64,000 bases of DNA from positions 3,485,001 to 3,549,000 of the forward strand of contig NC_081818.1 of the NCBI RefSeq assembly GCF_030704535.1, given 5' to 3'. Each line of letters starts with the position of its first letter. Position 1 is the first letter of the stretch. Source of the stretch: Vitis vinifera. Its lineage: Eukaryota; Streptophyta; Magnoliopsida; Vitales; Vitaceae. Position numbers and translations under genes: made by a program. The notes beneath the pieces are model-generated. The model was given only the letters and a program-made list of their open reading frames with translations, was not told where the DNA came from and searched no databases. Shown in pieces: positions 27,101 through 38,200 of the stretch.

Positions 27101-30100
27101 TATAATACATTGAAGGTATTATGGCATGAGGTGGACATCTATCAACATATTGAAATATTTATCAAAAAAAAAAAAAAAAAAATCAACATATTGAAATGGA
27201 ATCACCCAAGGATGCTACAAAGCTTGTTAATTTATTTGAAAGATAGAGGATCTTTGACTTCCTTGTTGGCTTGAATCCAGAGTTAGATAAGGTACAGAGC
27301 CAAATCCTTGGAAAAGTTCCCCTTCCTTCCTTGAATGTAGTGTTCCCTTATGCACAGTGAAGAATTTAGAATTGGTGTTATGATGAAAACACCATCTTAT
27401 GGTAATTCTGCTCTCAATGTGGCTGTGGAAAACAATCCAAACACAAACAAGGGAAGGGAGAAAGATACAAGATGGTGTGACTATTCCAAAAGACCCAAAC
27501 ACGCAAGAGAGACATGTTGGAAAATGAATGGAAGGCCACAAGAAATGGAACAAGAATGGAAAATTTTCCAAAGACCAACGAGAGTTTTCAAGCTTAGATA
27601 ATACCAGGCCCCAACTTTGCTGCTAATGAATCTATTTCAGCTTATGAAAATCTGCCTTTTAGGAAGGAACAATTTGATCTTCCATATAAGATCATGGGAA
27701 AATCAGACGTTACTCCACTTCTTGTGCTTTTACACAATCAAGTACACTCTATAAAGCTCTTACAACCACTGTTACATCTAATTCTAACTCTTGGATCATT
27801 GATTCAAGAGCTTATGATCATGTGACCAAAAGAATTCAATCGTTTCTTGTCATAAATACCATGTTCCAGCAAACAAAAGGTGCAGGTTGCTGATGGAACT
27901 CTTACTCTAGTTAGTGGCAAAGGAAAGTGCATCTTTCAACCAAATATTACCCTCACTTCTGCACTGCATGTCCCAAAAACGTCTCGTAACCTTTTTCAAA
28001 CTTAAAAAAACTTACAACTATTTAACAACTTTTTTCCCAAATTATTGTGTTTTCTAGGACCTCACCTCAAGGAAATGATTGGCAATGCTAAGGAGGGAAA
28101 TGGCCTATAGTACCTAGACACCAAGGAAAGAGGAAAAGTTCAGGCTTATCAAATAAAGGGAGCTAAAGGATTTTTTGAAAGCTATTGGCTAATGCATGAG
28201 AGATTAAGGCATCTAACTTTTGCTTACAACAGTTGCATCCTAAACTTTGTATCAACCTAGATAGCTCTAAGTTCAAGTGTGAAGTGTGTGAATTGGAAAA
28301 TGGCAAAAGACCATCGGGATCCCTATCCTTTGAGTATAAAAGAAGTGAAGTTCCTTTGTCTATTATACATACAGATGTGTAGGGAACCTCATGGATAACT
28401 TGTCTTTTTGTAGACAGGTGATTTATTAGTTTTATCGATGATTGCAGTAGGACTACTTGAGTGTATCTACTAAAGGGAAAATCTGAAACTATTCTCATCT
28501 TGCAAAACTTTTACAAAATGATACAAACACAATTTGGTGTCCAAGTACGAGTGATTTGATATGATAATGGAATTGAGTACTCCAATGAAAGTCTAAGTAC
28601 ACTTCACTTAAAATGGCCTTTTCCACCAATCTGCATGTGTGGATACCCCTCAACAAAATGGGATGGTTCAACGAAAGAGTAGACATCTCCTTGAAGTAGC
28701 TTAGGTACTTATGTTTGCAAGAAATGTGTCAATGACTTTTTAGGGAGACACTATCCTTACAACAGCTTGTTTAATAAACGATATGCCTTCAAAAGCCCTT
28801 AACTTCAAAACTCCCATTGAAAGCTTCAAAAATTATTTTTCCCATATACCATGGCTTGGGACTCTCTCTTCAAAAGTGTTTGGATGCAATATTTTTGTTT
28901 ATATCCCAAGTAAAGACAAATCTAAACTTGACCGTAGAGCTACTAAATGTATCTTCTTAGACTACTCTCCTACTCAAAAGGGTTATAAATGCTACCATCC
29001 TGCTTCTCGAAAGAAATTTGTTATAGTGGATGTTAACTTCTTTGAGGACTAGCTTTATTATCAAAAAACTAATCTTCAGGAAGAGAAATTGGAAGTGGAA
29101 GATCAGTACCAAAACTAGTCCCTACCTTTCTTGATGCCTATTTGGGTGGGTGAGAGAACCAGAATGCAAGGGGAGTCTAAAAATTCCGAGCTACAAAATC
29201 AAGGGAAGTCTCAAAATTCAAAGTTGCTTGTTTACTCAAGAAGACCTCCAAAAATTGGGCTGGAACAAGGTCAAAATCCTCTTTAAGCACGATCAATCAT
29301 CGACCCTAAAAGAAGGTATGTCCCCTAATCCGCCTAATTCTACAATTTTGAATCCTCCCAATGTTGTCCAAGTGGTTGATACCAATGCGGACATTCTTAT
29401 AGCAATCAAAAAAAGTGTTAGGAATTGTAACAAACATTCATCATTGAATTTCTTGTCTTATACTGGATGAACAACAGCTATAAGGCCTTTACTACAAACT
29501 TGAATTCAAGTTCAGCCCCAAAAAATATACAAGAAGCACTTGTTGACCCCAAGTGGAGAGAGGCAATAGATGAAGAAATGAAGGCCCTATACAAGAATGA
29601 AAGATGGGATATAGTTGATCTTTCTAAAGGAAAGCATCCACTTGGATGTAAGTATCAAGTACAAAGTTGATGACTCTATAAAGGGATATAAACCAAGATT
29701 GGTCACTAGGAGGTGCACTCAAACTTACGGGATCAACTACCAAGAGACCTTTGCACCTGTTGCAAAGATGAACTCCATCAAAATCCTACTATCTTTTGCT
29801 GCAAATTGTGATTGGTCACTTCTACGATTTGGATAAAAGATGTTTTTCATGGGAACTTGGAAAAAGGCGTCTTCATGGATGTACCTCTTAGATTTGAGGG
29901 GTAGTTTAAGAATGAGAAGATGTGTAAGTTTCAAAAGTCTTTATGCAGTTTGGAACAGTCCCTGAGGGCTTGGTTTGAAAGATTTGCCAAATCCCTTATG
30001 GGGTTCAAATACCAAAAAAGCCAAGGAACCACACTTTGTTCATCAAATGATCACCAAGGAAAATGGTGACTATTCTTATTGTCTATGGGGATGATATTAT

Positions 30101-31301
30101 AGTCACTGGTGATGATTTTAAGGAGATATAGAATTTGAAAAGTAAATTAGCTAAGGAATTCAAAATTAAAGATTTGGACAGTCTCAAATATTTCCTTGGC
30201 ATTGAAGTTGCACAATCAAAAGAGGAATATATGTGTCTCGAAGAAAAATACATTCTTGATTTCTAGAAGAAATCGGAATGTTAGAGCGTAAGCCTTCGAA
30301 TACACCTATAGATCATAATAATAAGTTAGGGATAAACTTAGACAGAGCGTCGGTTGATAAAAGAAGATATCGAAGGCTTGTTGGCAAGTTGATACACCTA
30401 TCTCATACAAGGCTAAACATTGCATATATTGTTGATGTCACAAGTCAATTCATGCATGTCTCCATAGAAGATCACTTGGAAGCTATAGTGAGGATATTGA
30501 AATATTTAAAGGCTACTCTAGGCATAGGATTGTTATTCTCTAAAGGCATAGGATTGCTATTCTCTAAGATTGTTATTCTCTAAAAATAGTCACATGCAAG
30601 TAGAGGCTTACATTGATGTTGATTATGTTGGATCTACAATGACAAGAGATCTACTTTAGGGTATGGCACCTTTGTAGGAAGCATCTTGGTGACTTGGAGG
30701 AGAAAAAAACAACCGGTAGTTATTGGATCAAGTGTTAAGGCTGAATACCGAGTTATGGCCCTTGGTATTTGTGAACTCATGGGAACTCTATCAAAGGAAT
30801 CACAAGTAGATGTTGAAGAACCTATGAGGCTATATTGCAAAGACAAGGCAGCCATAAGCATTATACATAACCCGATTCAACATGACCGCACTAAACATGT
30901 TGAAGTGGATAGACACTTCATCAAAAAAAAGATTGATAATGGTTTCATTTGCACTCCTTTTGTTTCATCAAAACTGCAGCTAGCTAATAAATTCACTAAA
31001 GGAGTGTCTAATCCAAGCTTCAACTCAGTGACATGCAAGCTAAGAATGAACCACATCTTCAAACCAGCTTGAGGGGGAGTGTAGGAAATCAATAGAATCC
31101 CCTGATCTTAAGGCCTGATCAGCTCTAAAGGACCTATATTTTGCGCATATTAGTTGTTAATATTAGCAATTAGAATTAGTCAATCAATGTACAAATTAGG
31201 ATAACTATAACAGTCAACTATTGACTAGGATGGCTATAAATTAGTGATTATGACAGCTGTAAATGGGTGTTAGACTCTTAGACACTATAATAAATAAATA
31301 A

Positions 31302-31356
<55 letters not shown>

Positions 31357-33722
31357 ATTTTTTTATCAAATAATAAATTGTTTTTTCCAACCAATAATAA
31401 TGTAAAAAGACTTCATCAGGGAAAAAAAAAACCATCCCACATTTAGTTAATATAGCTTGATGTGAAAAAGAGTGCTTGTATGGAGTCATTCTTGCTTCAT
31501 GTTCTGTTTGACTATAAGGTCTTAAGTTCTAGGAACGTCTGGTTGTTTTATTGACTTTTTTTGCACACTTTATTCCATAGATTCAAGTAGAAACAAAAAC
31601 ATAATGATAATGTAATATTTTGATTTACAAAAAAAAAATAATAATAATAATGTAAAAAGACTTCATCAGAGAAAAAAATCAGCCTACATTTAGTTAATAT
31701 AGCTTGCTAAACTTTTTCATGCTTGAATGTAATGGTAAAACTTGTTGATTACCTTGCAGAACCGATACTTCTTTCCTCCTGGACCAAAAATGATCTCTTT
31801 TACAACTTTATTTCCATCAGATTCCTATTCCAGCTCAAGCAATTAAATTTCAATGTCAAGCATAAGGAAAGATGCAATAGTGCATAAAAAGAAAAGGTTG
31901 CATTGTATTAGTGGGAAAAGAATACAATAGTTTCATAATAATCAACTGTCAAATTTCAAAATCATGGACATATTAGGTTATGATGACCAAAATAAAAAAA
32001 AAGATAAGATATTTTTTGTGCAGATCATGCTAATTTAACATATGCAAACCACACTGGACTATACAAATAGAATGGAGCAAACTCCTCTCCAAACCCTTCA
32101 CAAGTCTTGTTTTCACTTTTGAATCAACAAAACTTAGTGCATTAGTAATAGTAAATTTACCAAGGAGCAGAAGGCTTCTGGCTCTTGATATAAGATGGAG
32201 TATCCACTTTAAATCATCAATGTATCTAATGGATATCAACCTTAATGAGGTAGAAATTGGATCAAATTTGGATCACGATCTGACCCATTCACAGTCCTGT
32301 ATATAGGAAAGCCAATCCCAAGACATATAACGAACCTATTGGGATTTAGCAGTTTAGACCCAAGTTACTTTGCAATGTAAACAAAGAGAGTAATTCATTC
32401 CAAAAAGAAGACCAAATCTATATCATGTCACAATTTCCATTTTCTTCACACAATTCAAAAACAGAACAGGAAAAAAGAATGCAGAATTTGCTTCAAGAAA
32501 AATGCATACAAGCTTCATTTAACATGATAATTTTGTGTAACAATCTAACATACCATCTTGGACAGAAGCTCCTCACGGTAGGGCCTTTCAACACCTGTTA
32601 CCCGAAGAAAATTTGCATAGAGGGGTTCATCAAGCACTTCAAAATCATCCCTCTGAGGAAAACACAAAGCACAACCAAAAGGACATAAAATTAACGAGGA
32701 GGAATTAATTTTAGAGGTAACTCAGAAACATGCACAAATAATGGCTTCAAGTCTAAGGAAATGTTGCTTAGTTATTTTCAATTAATAAGTACAATGAGCA
32801 GCAAAAGCATTCAAAAAGCATCTCTCTACTAACAATCCAACTAAATAATTTCACAAAATAGAATGCAAATGATGGTTACAAGTTAGAACACTTGCTGATG
32901 CTTTTTCCAATTGACATATTCAACAGGACATATGAGTGGGTTTAATCCATTTTTTGAGTTACTATTATTACAATTTCAGTATAAATCCTTTACTTACTGG
33001 ACCTGAATTTTCCAGACAGGAGCCAAGCCCAAGATAGATCTAATTTTTGGGAACCAATTATAACCCACACACTGGAAAATCAGGTTAACTCTGATTCAAC
33101 ATTATTACTATTCAATCTTAATAGTCCCTCAACCATTCCCATTTTTCATAGCCCTAGTTTCTCATTTGTTTGATTTGATTTTAATCGTACATGTTTTTCT
33201 TATGATAAACATGAATCTAACTTTTAGAACAATCCCCCATCCAAAATGTCAAAGGTGTCCAATAGCACATAACTGGTAATAAGAAGTAGAACACCAAAAG
33301 AGCAATAAACTGATTTTCCAATGAACCAAACAATCCGAATTTTACACCATCCTTGAAAACTGCCATTTTCAGGAAATCCCTTGAAAAAACCCACTACCAA
33401 CCCCCGCCGGTAGCAGAAATGAATTCAATTTTCTTCTCGGTAGTATTCCACTCGACTCGACTCTGACTATCACAACCATCAACCATCCGGCTTAGTGAGT
33501 GTGAGCTCTTGATCAAGCGGGAACCAGAAACCAACACAAACTTCAAGACTTCCATCCATTTTCTTGCTCTTTTCCCTCATTTTCTTTTTCTCAGCAACCA
33601 AACAATCGATCAATTAAAGAAGCACAAACCTGAGCAAACGAGTACATGAGGCCGGTACTGATAGATCTGGGAGCAGACCATGAATGGATCACTTCAATCT
33701 CTTGATTTCCCGGGTCCCCCAT
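12189..33722 (-). CDS. Sulfotransferase-like / class-IV aminotransferase-like protein, 19 exons, 560 aa
   Basis: Exons from the 5' end: 33630-33722, 32554-32652, 31753-31824, 25459-25551, 24802-24939, 23254-23312, 22457-22559, 21248-21436, 21045-21145, 20542-20596, 20277-20363, 19031-19082, 17703-17788, 16500-16553, 16030-16113, 15555-15626, 14935-15015, 13231-13266, 12189-12317. They sum to 1683 bases with every junction in frame. Residues about 1-240 resemble a sulfotransferase/P-loop fold: a 5'-PSB-like loop SWSAPRSIST (14-23) and IRNPLDVL ending at 119. The C-terminal half is a PLP fold-type IV enzyme: candidate Schiff-base lysine K414 in SKIHHNN, YVSETNATN with E449, then GITRAT and a TTGTMGEL segment. 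The closest family I know is the Arabidopsis branched-chain-aminotransferase-like proteins At3g05190/At5g27410 (about 550 aa). PLP-dependent transamination is predicted; substrate and sulfotransferase activity are unknown. Intron 3 carries the Copia-2 insertion, yet the exons are intact. Confidence 0.95.
12833..12866 (+). other. G-quadruplex-type G-rich tract in the last intron
   Basis: Five runs of four to six G separated by single T or A bases on the plus strand, so C-rich in the sense strand of the host gene. It lies between exons 18 and 19. The run spacing fits an intramolecular quadruplex. Confidence 0.75.
20231..20270. repeat. (GA)n microsatellite
   Basis: AGAGAG-rich run with interspersed AAA, seven bases upstream (plus coordinates) of exon 11 of the aminotransferase-like gene. 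On the sense strand it is a CT-rich tract just after the exon 11 donor site. Confidence 0.85.
22701..23007. repeat. Two related ~75 bp repeats in an intron
   Basis: 22701-22776 and 22930-23007 share the order GTTGAA...GATAT...GTGGGCCCAAATCCT (second copy CATGGGCCCAAATCCT), then an AGCTT-containing stretch and a TTG...GTTTAACA/TGTCCAATA end. The spacing is about 228 bp. Between them lies CCCACAGGCCCACAGGCC. It looks like the tail of a dispersed plant repeat; the family is not identified. Confidence 0.6.
26048..26206. repeat. Segment A, copy 1 (left flank of Copia-2)
   Basis: 159 bp, matching 31472-31630 almost base for base (from TGCTTGTATGGAGTC to TTTGATTTACAA). It ends in a poly-A run that abuts the Copia-2 insertion. 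Confidence 0.9.
26234..26503 (+). repeat. 5' LTR of Copia-2
   Basis: Starts TGAAATCAACAGAATCCCC (eroded tip) and ends TTCCAACTA just before the primer-binding site. It contains a (TG)n run at 26442-26462. Confidence 0.85.
26506..26518 (+). other. tRNA-Met primer-binding site of Copia-2
   Basis: TGGTATCAGAGCC, the standard initiator-tRNA-Met complement used by plant Copia elements, two bases after the LTR. Confidence 0.9.
26675..31072 (+). pseudogene. Copia-2 gag-pol polyprotein, with frameshifts and stops
   Basis: The Gag start ATG is at 26675, broken by a TGA near 26822 and continued by a UBN2-type Gag segment (26831-27274). The protease and integrase area (27600-28780) is badly degraded. 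The late integrase part is at 28783-29052, the start of reverse transcriptase at 29467-29836, the later part of reverse transcriptase at 30278-30583, and RNase H with the usual HVEVDRHFI motif at 30686-31072. Several frames are used. The catalytic YVDD box reads YGDD at about 30083-30094. It cannot encode an active enzyme. Confidence 0.9.
31080..31393 (+). repeat. 3' LTR of Copia-2
   Basis: Starts TGTAGGAAATC after the purine tract and ends TTCCAACCA. It has expanded (AT)n at 31303-31323 and (GT)n at 31324-31353, which makes it longer than the 5' LTR. Confidence 0.88.
31396..31710. repeat. Tandem unit B-A-B on the right flank of Copia-2
   Basis: Segment B (AATAATGTAAAAAGACTTC ... TTTAGTTAATATAGCTTG) occurs at about 31396-31460 and again at about 31646-31710, a period of 250 bp. 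Segment A (31472-31630) lies between them and matches 26048-26206. With the left flank, the order is A, Copia-2, B, A, B. Confidence 0.88.
33586..33604 (-). promoter_or_regulatory. Recurrent 5'-end motif, copy in intron 1 of the aminotransferase-like gene
   Basis: In gene orientation TGTTTGGTTGCTGAGAAAA, about 26 bases after the exon 1 donor. Near-identical strings occur at 47623-47642, 49465-49486, 49564-49587 and 49701-49720. The function is unknown to me. Confidence 0.5.
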
Positions 33723-35224
33723 GACTGAAAACTCCGAAATTGGGCTTTGACTTTCAAGAATGGAAGCTATGAATAAACACAGTGAAACTGCTACTGAAAG
33801 TAGAAATCTACACTTGTAGAGTGCGCCATTGGTTTCAAAAAAACTACAGCGCCGATGGCTCCAATCTCCACGTTTATTTTAGGAAGATGACAGTCGGATT
33901 CCCAAACACCGCGGCTTCAACATTATTGACAAAAATACAAAAAATTACATCATTTTTCTATTAAAAGGATTGGAAAATTATATCTGGTGCTAGAAAACAG
34001 TTGTCAGCGGTTATACGAAATTAGATTACTAAGGTCGAATTTCTATGATACAGTCAGCTCTCTTGAAGGAGGTTGCGTAACCGAGGTGGCGATAGGCAAG
34101 AGTTGGCATAGGATTAATAAGGGATAATCTTGAAAGCCAAGCCTGTTGATTGGTCTAGAATAGACAAGCAGACAAATAAATTTTAATATTAAATTCAATT
34201 ATTAGAATAATTTATCATATGAGCAGTGAGTCAGCACCAGCTGTCGGACACCGTATATTACCAAAGGGTGGAGTACGGTATTTAGATTAGAAAATAAAAA
34301 GAAATGAATTAAATAAGAAATATATTTCATATTTTGGAAGGTTTATTTTTTTATTTTCATATTTGCTAAAATCACCTAATAGTAATAAATATGGAAAATA
34401 TTAAAATAATTAAAAATTTACTAAATTAAACGCATGGGTAGACCAAAATTGTAAATAACCAAATTACAATATTTTATAAAATAATCAATTTGAAACTTCT
34501 ATAGTTTTAAAAATGGAAAATATCTACAAAGAAAATTATCAAGCAAATTTTTTAACAACTATGTTTTATAAAAAAATTATTTAAAATTTTACTAATTATT
34601 TTGTATCATAAGGATGATTCTAATAAAAATATTTCTTTCATTTTGATAGTTTATTCAATTACATGAATTATACCTATTTACACAAATACCTCGACAATTT
34701 CCACTCGTTAATACATAGAGTCCAATGAGTTGGTACAAAAACAAGTCTCGAGCCTCAAAAGATAAAGGTACATGGACAGTTCTTTGATCCCCGTCATTGA
34801 ATCCATTACGAAGTAATAGATGTATACAATTACAATTTTGTATAATTTTGCTTTAAAGTCATTCACTCACAAGACATTGTATATATTTTGCTAAAATAAT
34901 TGATTAAAAACTATTTTTAAAAAATACTAAAATCTTGACAATATCAAAAAAACATTTTTCTTTATAACAATTCCTATATTTTATATAGGAGTCCCTACTG
35001 TTTTTAAAAATAAAAAACAAAAAGCATATCCAAACACCACTTTAGTGTTTCACTGAATTTGTCCTAAATTATTTTCTAGTAGTGGTTCCAACTTCCAAGA
35101 GAAATAACAATCTATATAATAATCTTTCACAAAGGAATGGCTTTCTTGAAAATAAAAGAGATACTATCCCAATTACACATCCATGAAGCTCCATCAAAAT
35201 GAAATAGAGAGGCCAATGCAGAAG
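33723..35224. other. Intergenic DNA: promoter side of the aminotransferase-like gene, 3' flank of the methyltransferase gene
   Basis: No coding signal. AT-rich from 34150 onward. The first few hundred bases beyond 33722 should hold the aminotransferase-like promoter; I see no firm TATA box. Confidence 0.5.
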
Positions 35225-38200
35225 CTATTTGCGCAAGTATGAGAGAGTAAACAACCTTATACTTGATCTGTCATATGACTGCATATAAGGAAGTAAATCA
35301 AATGGCTTACATTGTTCAGTCAGGTCCTTGACATCCAGGTTCGCCTCCTCTGCCAATGCAAGGAAGTAATTGAATGTTTCAATGTTGCGAATCACGGAAG
35401 CAATGTATGCCACAGGGACTGAATTTTTACCACCACCATCCGCATTGGTAGTAGATCTACTACCATGATCATGGTTGTGGATATCAGCACCTTCAGCTCT
35501 AGCATCCATAATACATCTGCTATCTGGTGAAAATTCCACACAATTATCTTGCTGGAGAGGAGACGAGGATCTGGTTTGGTTCAAAAGAGTAGCCAGAACT
35601 CGGATAAGATGTGGGAGGCAAAGTGGATTGTAGATTACATCTGCACCCAATCTGTAGAAAGAGAAGGAAAATGAGAATAAGCTGAAGAATGAAACTGACA
35701 CTGTAACCTGTGTTACAAATTCGAATAACAAAATGTCAAACTCTTCCCCACTGTTGATTTCAAAATTTTCAGTTATCTAACAAACTTGGGTTTTTGGTGT
35801 AAGAGAAGAACCGAACCAGTGTCAGCAGGAAACTGAAAAGTCAGAAGCGTTCCTAATGTGTTCAAGAGCCAACTTAAAGTATGGAATGAACTTAAACAGG
35901 GTTACTAGGACAACTACACGCATTCAACATTGGTTGAATGTTATACTTACATGATGTCAGGCATGAAATTTTGGAGCTCACTTTCCTCTGCAGATTCCCA
36001 TGGCAGAAAAATGCATTTTACCTGTGTTTCAAAGTTCAAGTCAGCTTCAACTGCCGAAGGGTCTTTTCCTAATCCCATAACATGATACTGCACTTCATAA
36101 ACTTCCAACAAATTGCAAGGATCAGGTGAACGAGGAAACCATAAAATTAAAATCAAAATTTGAACCTTATATTTGAGGCATTGGGTCTAAACTTCCACGA
36201 ATGGATTCAACTACTATGAGTGCACAAAGGGTAGAAGCCTTAGCTATATCAGAGGCATCATTTTCACCCCGAGATCATGCTAGTTAAGCATCATAGTTTG
36301 CAAGTCAATCAATAAAACAGCTGGAATTAATAAGCGACCATATTGATCATTTCACAACCAGAAAACTCAAAAGTCAAAACCCACCATTCTTGTTCAAAAT
36401 TCCAAACTAACATGTTTTTACAAATGCTCTTCTACTTGCTCAAGTCAGAATAGTTCAAATGGGGCTAGTCCGCTGGATTGATAAATACTCTATGCCCTTT
36501 CAAAGATGGAGCATTTCAGACAAAATGCGAGACATGCCACACAGATCAACAATATAGATTAGTAGATGGAACAAGTAGGGTAAATCTGGTGATCAATTCA
36601 TAGCGAGAGAAGGGCTACTTGTTTCCTTGAACAGTTCTTTCAAACATGAATCATCCGATTAATAATCATGATCCTAAGATTTCGGAGACCCAATTAATTC
36701 ATCTTGTGCAGGGAAATTAAGTAGAACATTTTGAAAACAAATTGAACTCAAGATTGGAACAAAAAGCATTTTGCATTTCAGCTAAAGTACATTGTGAGAA
36801 CCTTGTATTTTAATAGACAAAAAATACATTGCAAGAACATTAATATTCATATGACTGAAACTCACCAAATTTGGATCTTGATTAGTTGTCCCCGGATCAT
36901 CCATTCTGTTGTTCAACTGGTTCAACTCCAAGTTAAGCTTCATATTTGCTAAACTTGACAGGCCACCTTCACTTAATATCACCTGCATCAAACACAACAT
37001 GTTTGTGAATGTTCAGCATCAAATACATCATTTTTTTGGACATTCAAATGACCATTATGTTCCCATCATGTTCTCAGTAGAATATATATAAATATATATA
37101 TTCCTTATTATTAGTGTTTAGTTAGGTTGGCAATTCCGGACAAAATTCCTAAGTGTACCCTAACTCGGCTTTCCAATTCCTCTTCGGACTACTTGACTTT
37201 GAAGACTAAGATTTTACTAAGAGGCCAAGGTATGTAGCCAAGTGTGTGGTGATTGAATGTGAATCAACCCGGTTTTTAATCTTTATGTGTTAGAAAGTTG
37301 GGAGAAATGGTTTTTGGTGCAAGACTTTTATTCCCCTGTTTCTAGATCGATCCAAGTGCAGGGGTGGATTGATCCAACTAATTTTTTTTTTTTTTATCAA
37401 ATCTCAGCCATTAGATTAAGGGCTTCTTTTTACACTTTAAAAAGCAATCTTCTCTCATTTTTCTGGAGAGTGACTATAGAAAACGTGGAGAGAGAAGTCA
37501 CCTCATGTGTTCTTCATTTTCTCATATTGTTTTCCTAATTTGGGGCTTTTGATTGCAAAGAAAATCCATTTCTCTTAATGTTTTCCAAACTAATTTTTAA
37601 TGGATTTTCTTGAGCAATAAATGGGTTGATTCATTCCTTCATTCATATCTCAATCTCTCATTCTATTTGGGTTTGTGCAAAAACTCATTTTCTTCTTGTG
37701 TGGATTCAAGAAGAGGCCGTGATTGAGCTTGGTGCGGACTCCAAGTGTGCTCCGGAAGATGAAGGTGAGAAGCTGAAAGTAAAGGTACTAGTCAAGTGGT
37801 CCGGGAAGGATTGGTTGGCTTAATGTCATAGGATGCTTCAAATGACCCTCCCCATGGCCTTATATAGGAGGAGGGAAGCTTCTGGAGACTCCTAGAGCCA
37901 TCTACACTAAGCCATTAGTGGGAAGAGTGTGGAAGGTTCTAGAAATGTCTAGAGATGTCCACACATCTCTACACTATGGTGGAAGGCATAGGAGGAGTCC
38001 AAGGCTTTCTAGAGAAATCTAGAAGACTCTTGTATATACTTGTATATAGGCTTGTACCTAGAATGATGTAGGACATTCTAGAATAGTCTTGAGTTGTAAG
38101 GAACCCTCCAAGGTTCTAGAGAGTTCCATTGATGCCTATAAATAGGTGAGGGCCTCATTTGGCCAAGGCACCAAGCAAGTGAGCATCCAAGCACTTGTAA

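Larger units (their letters stand above)
26234..31393 (+). mobile_element. Decayed Ty1/Copia element (Copia-2) in intron 3 of the aminotransferase-like gene
   Basis: Two LTRs (26234-26503 and 31080-31393) flank a degenerate gag-pol, in the orientation opposite to the host gene. A tRNA-Met primer site TGGTATCAGAGCC follows the 5' LTR at 26506-26518, and a purine tract GAGGGGGAG precedes the 3' LTR. The LTRs differ at many sites, and the 5' LTR has lost part of its TGTAGG tip. No clean target-site duplication remains. The host exons on either side (31753 and 25551) keep good splice sites, so the insertion is tolerated. Confidence 0.92.

Noticed and set aside
34960..35045. Sequence ending CCAAACACCAC, resembling a MITE end
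   Set aside because: No matching inverted end found nearby.
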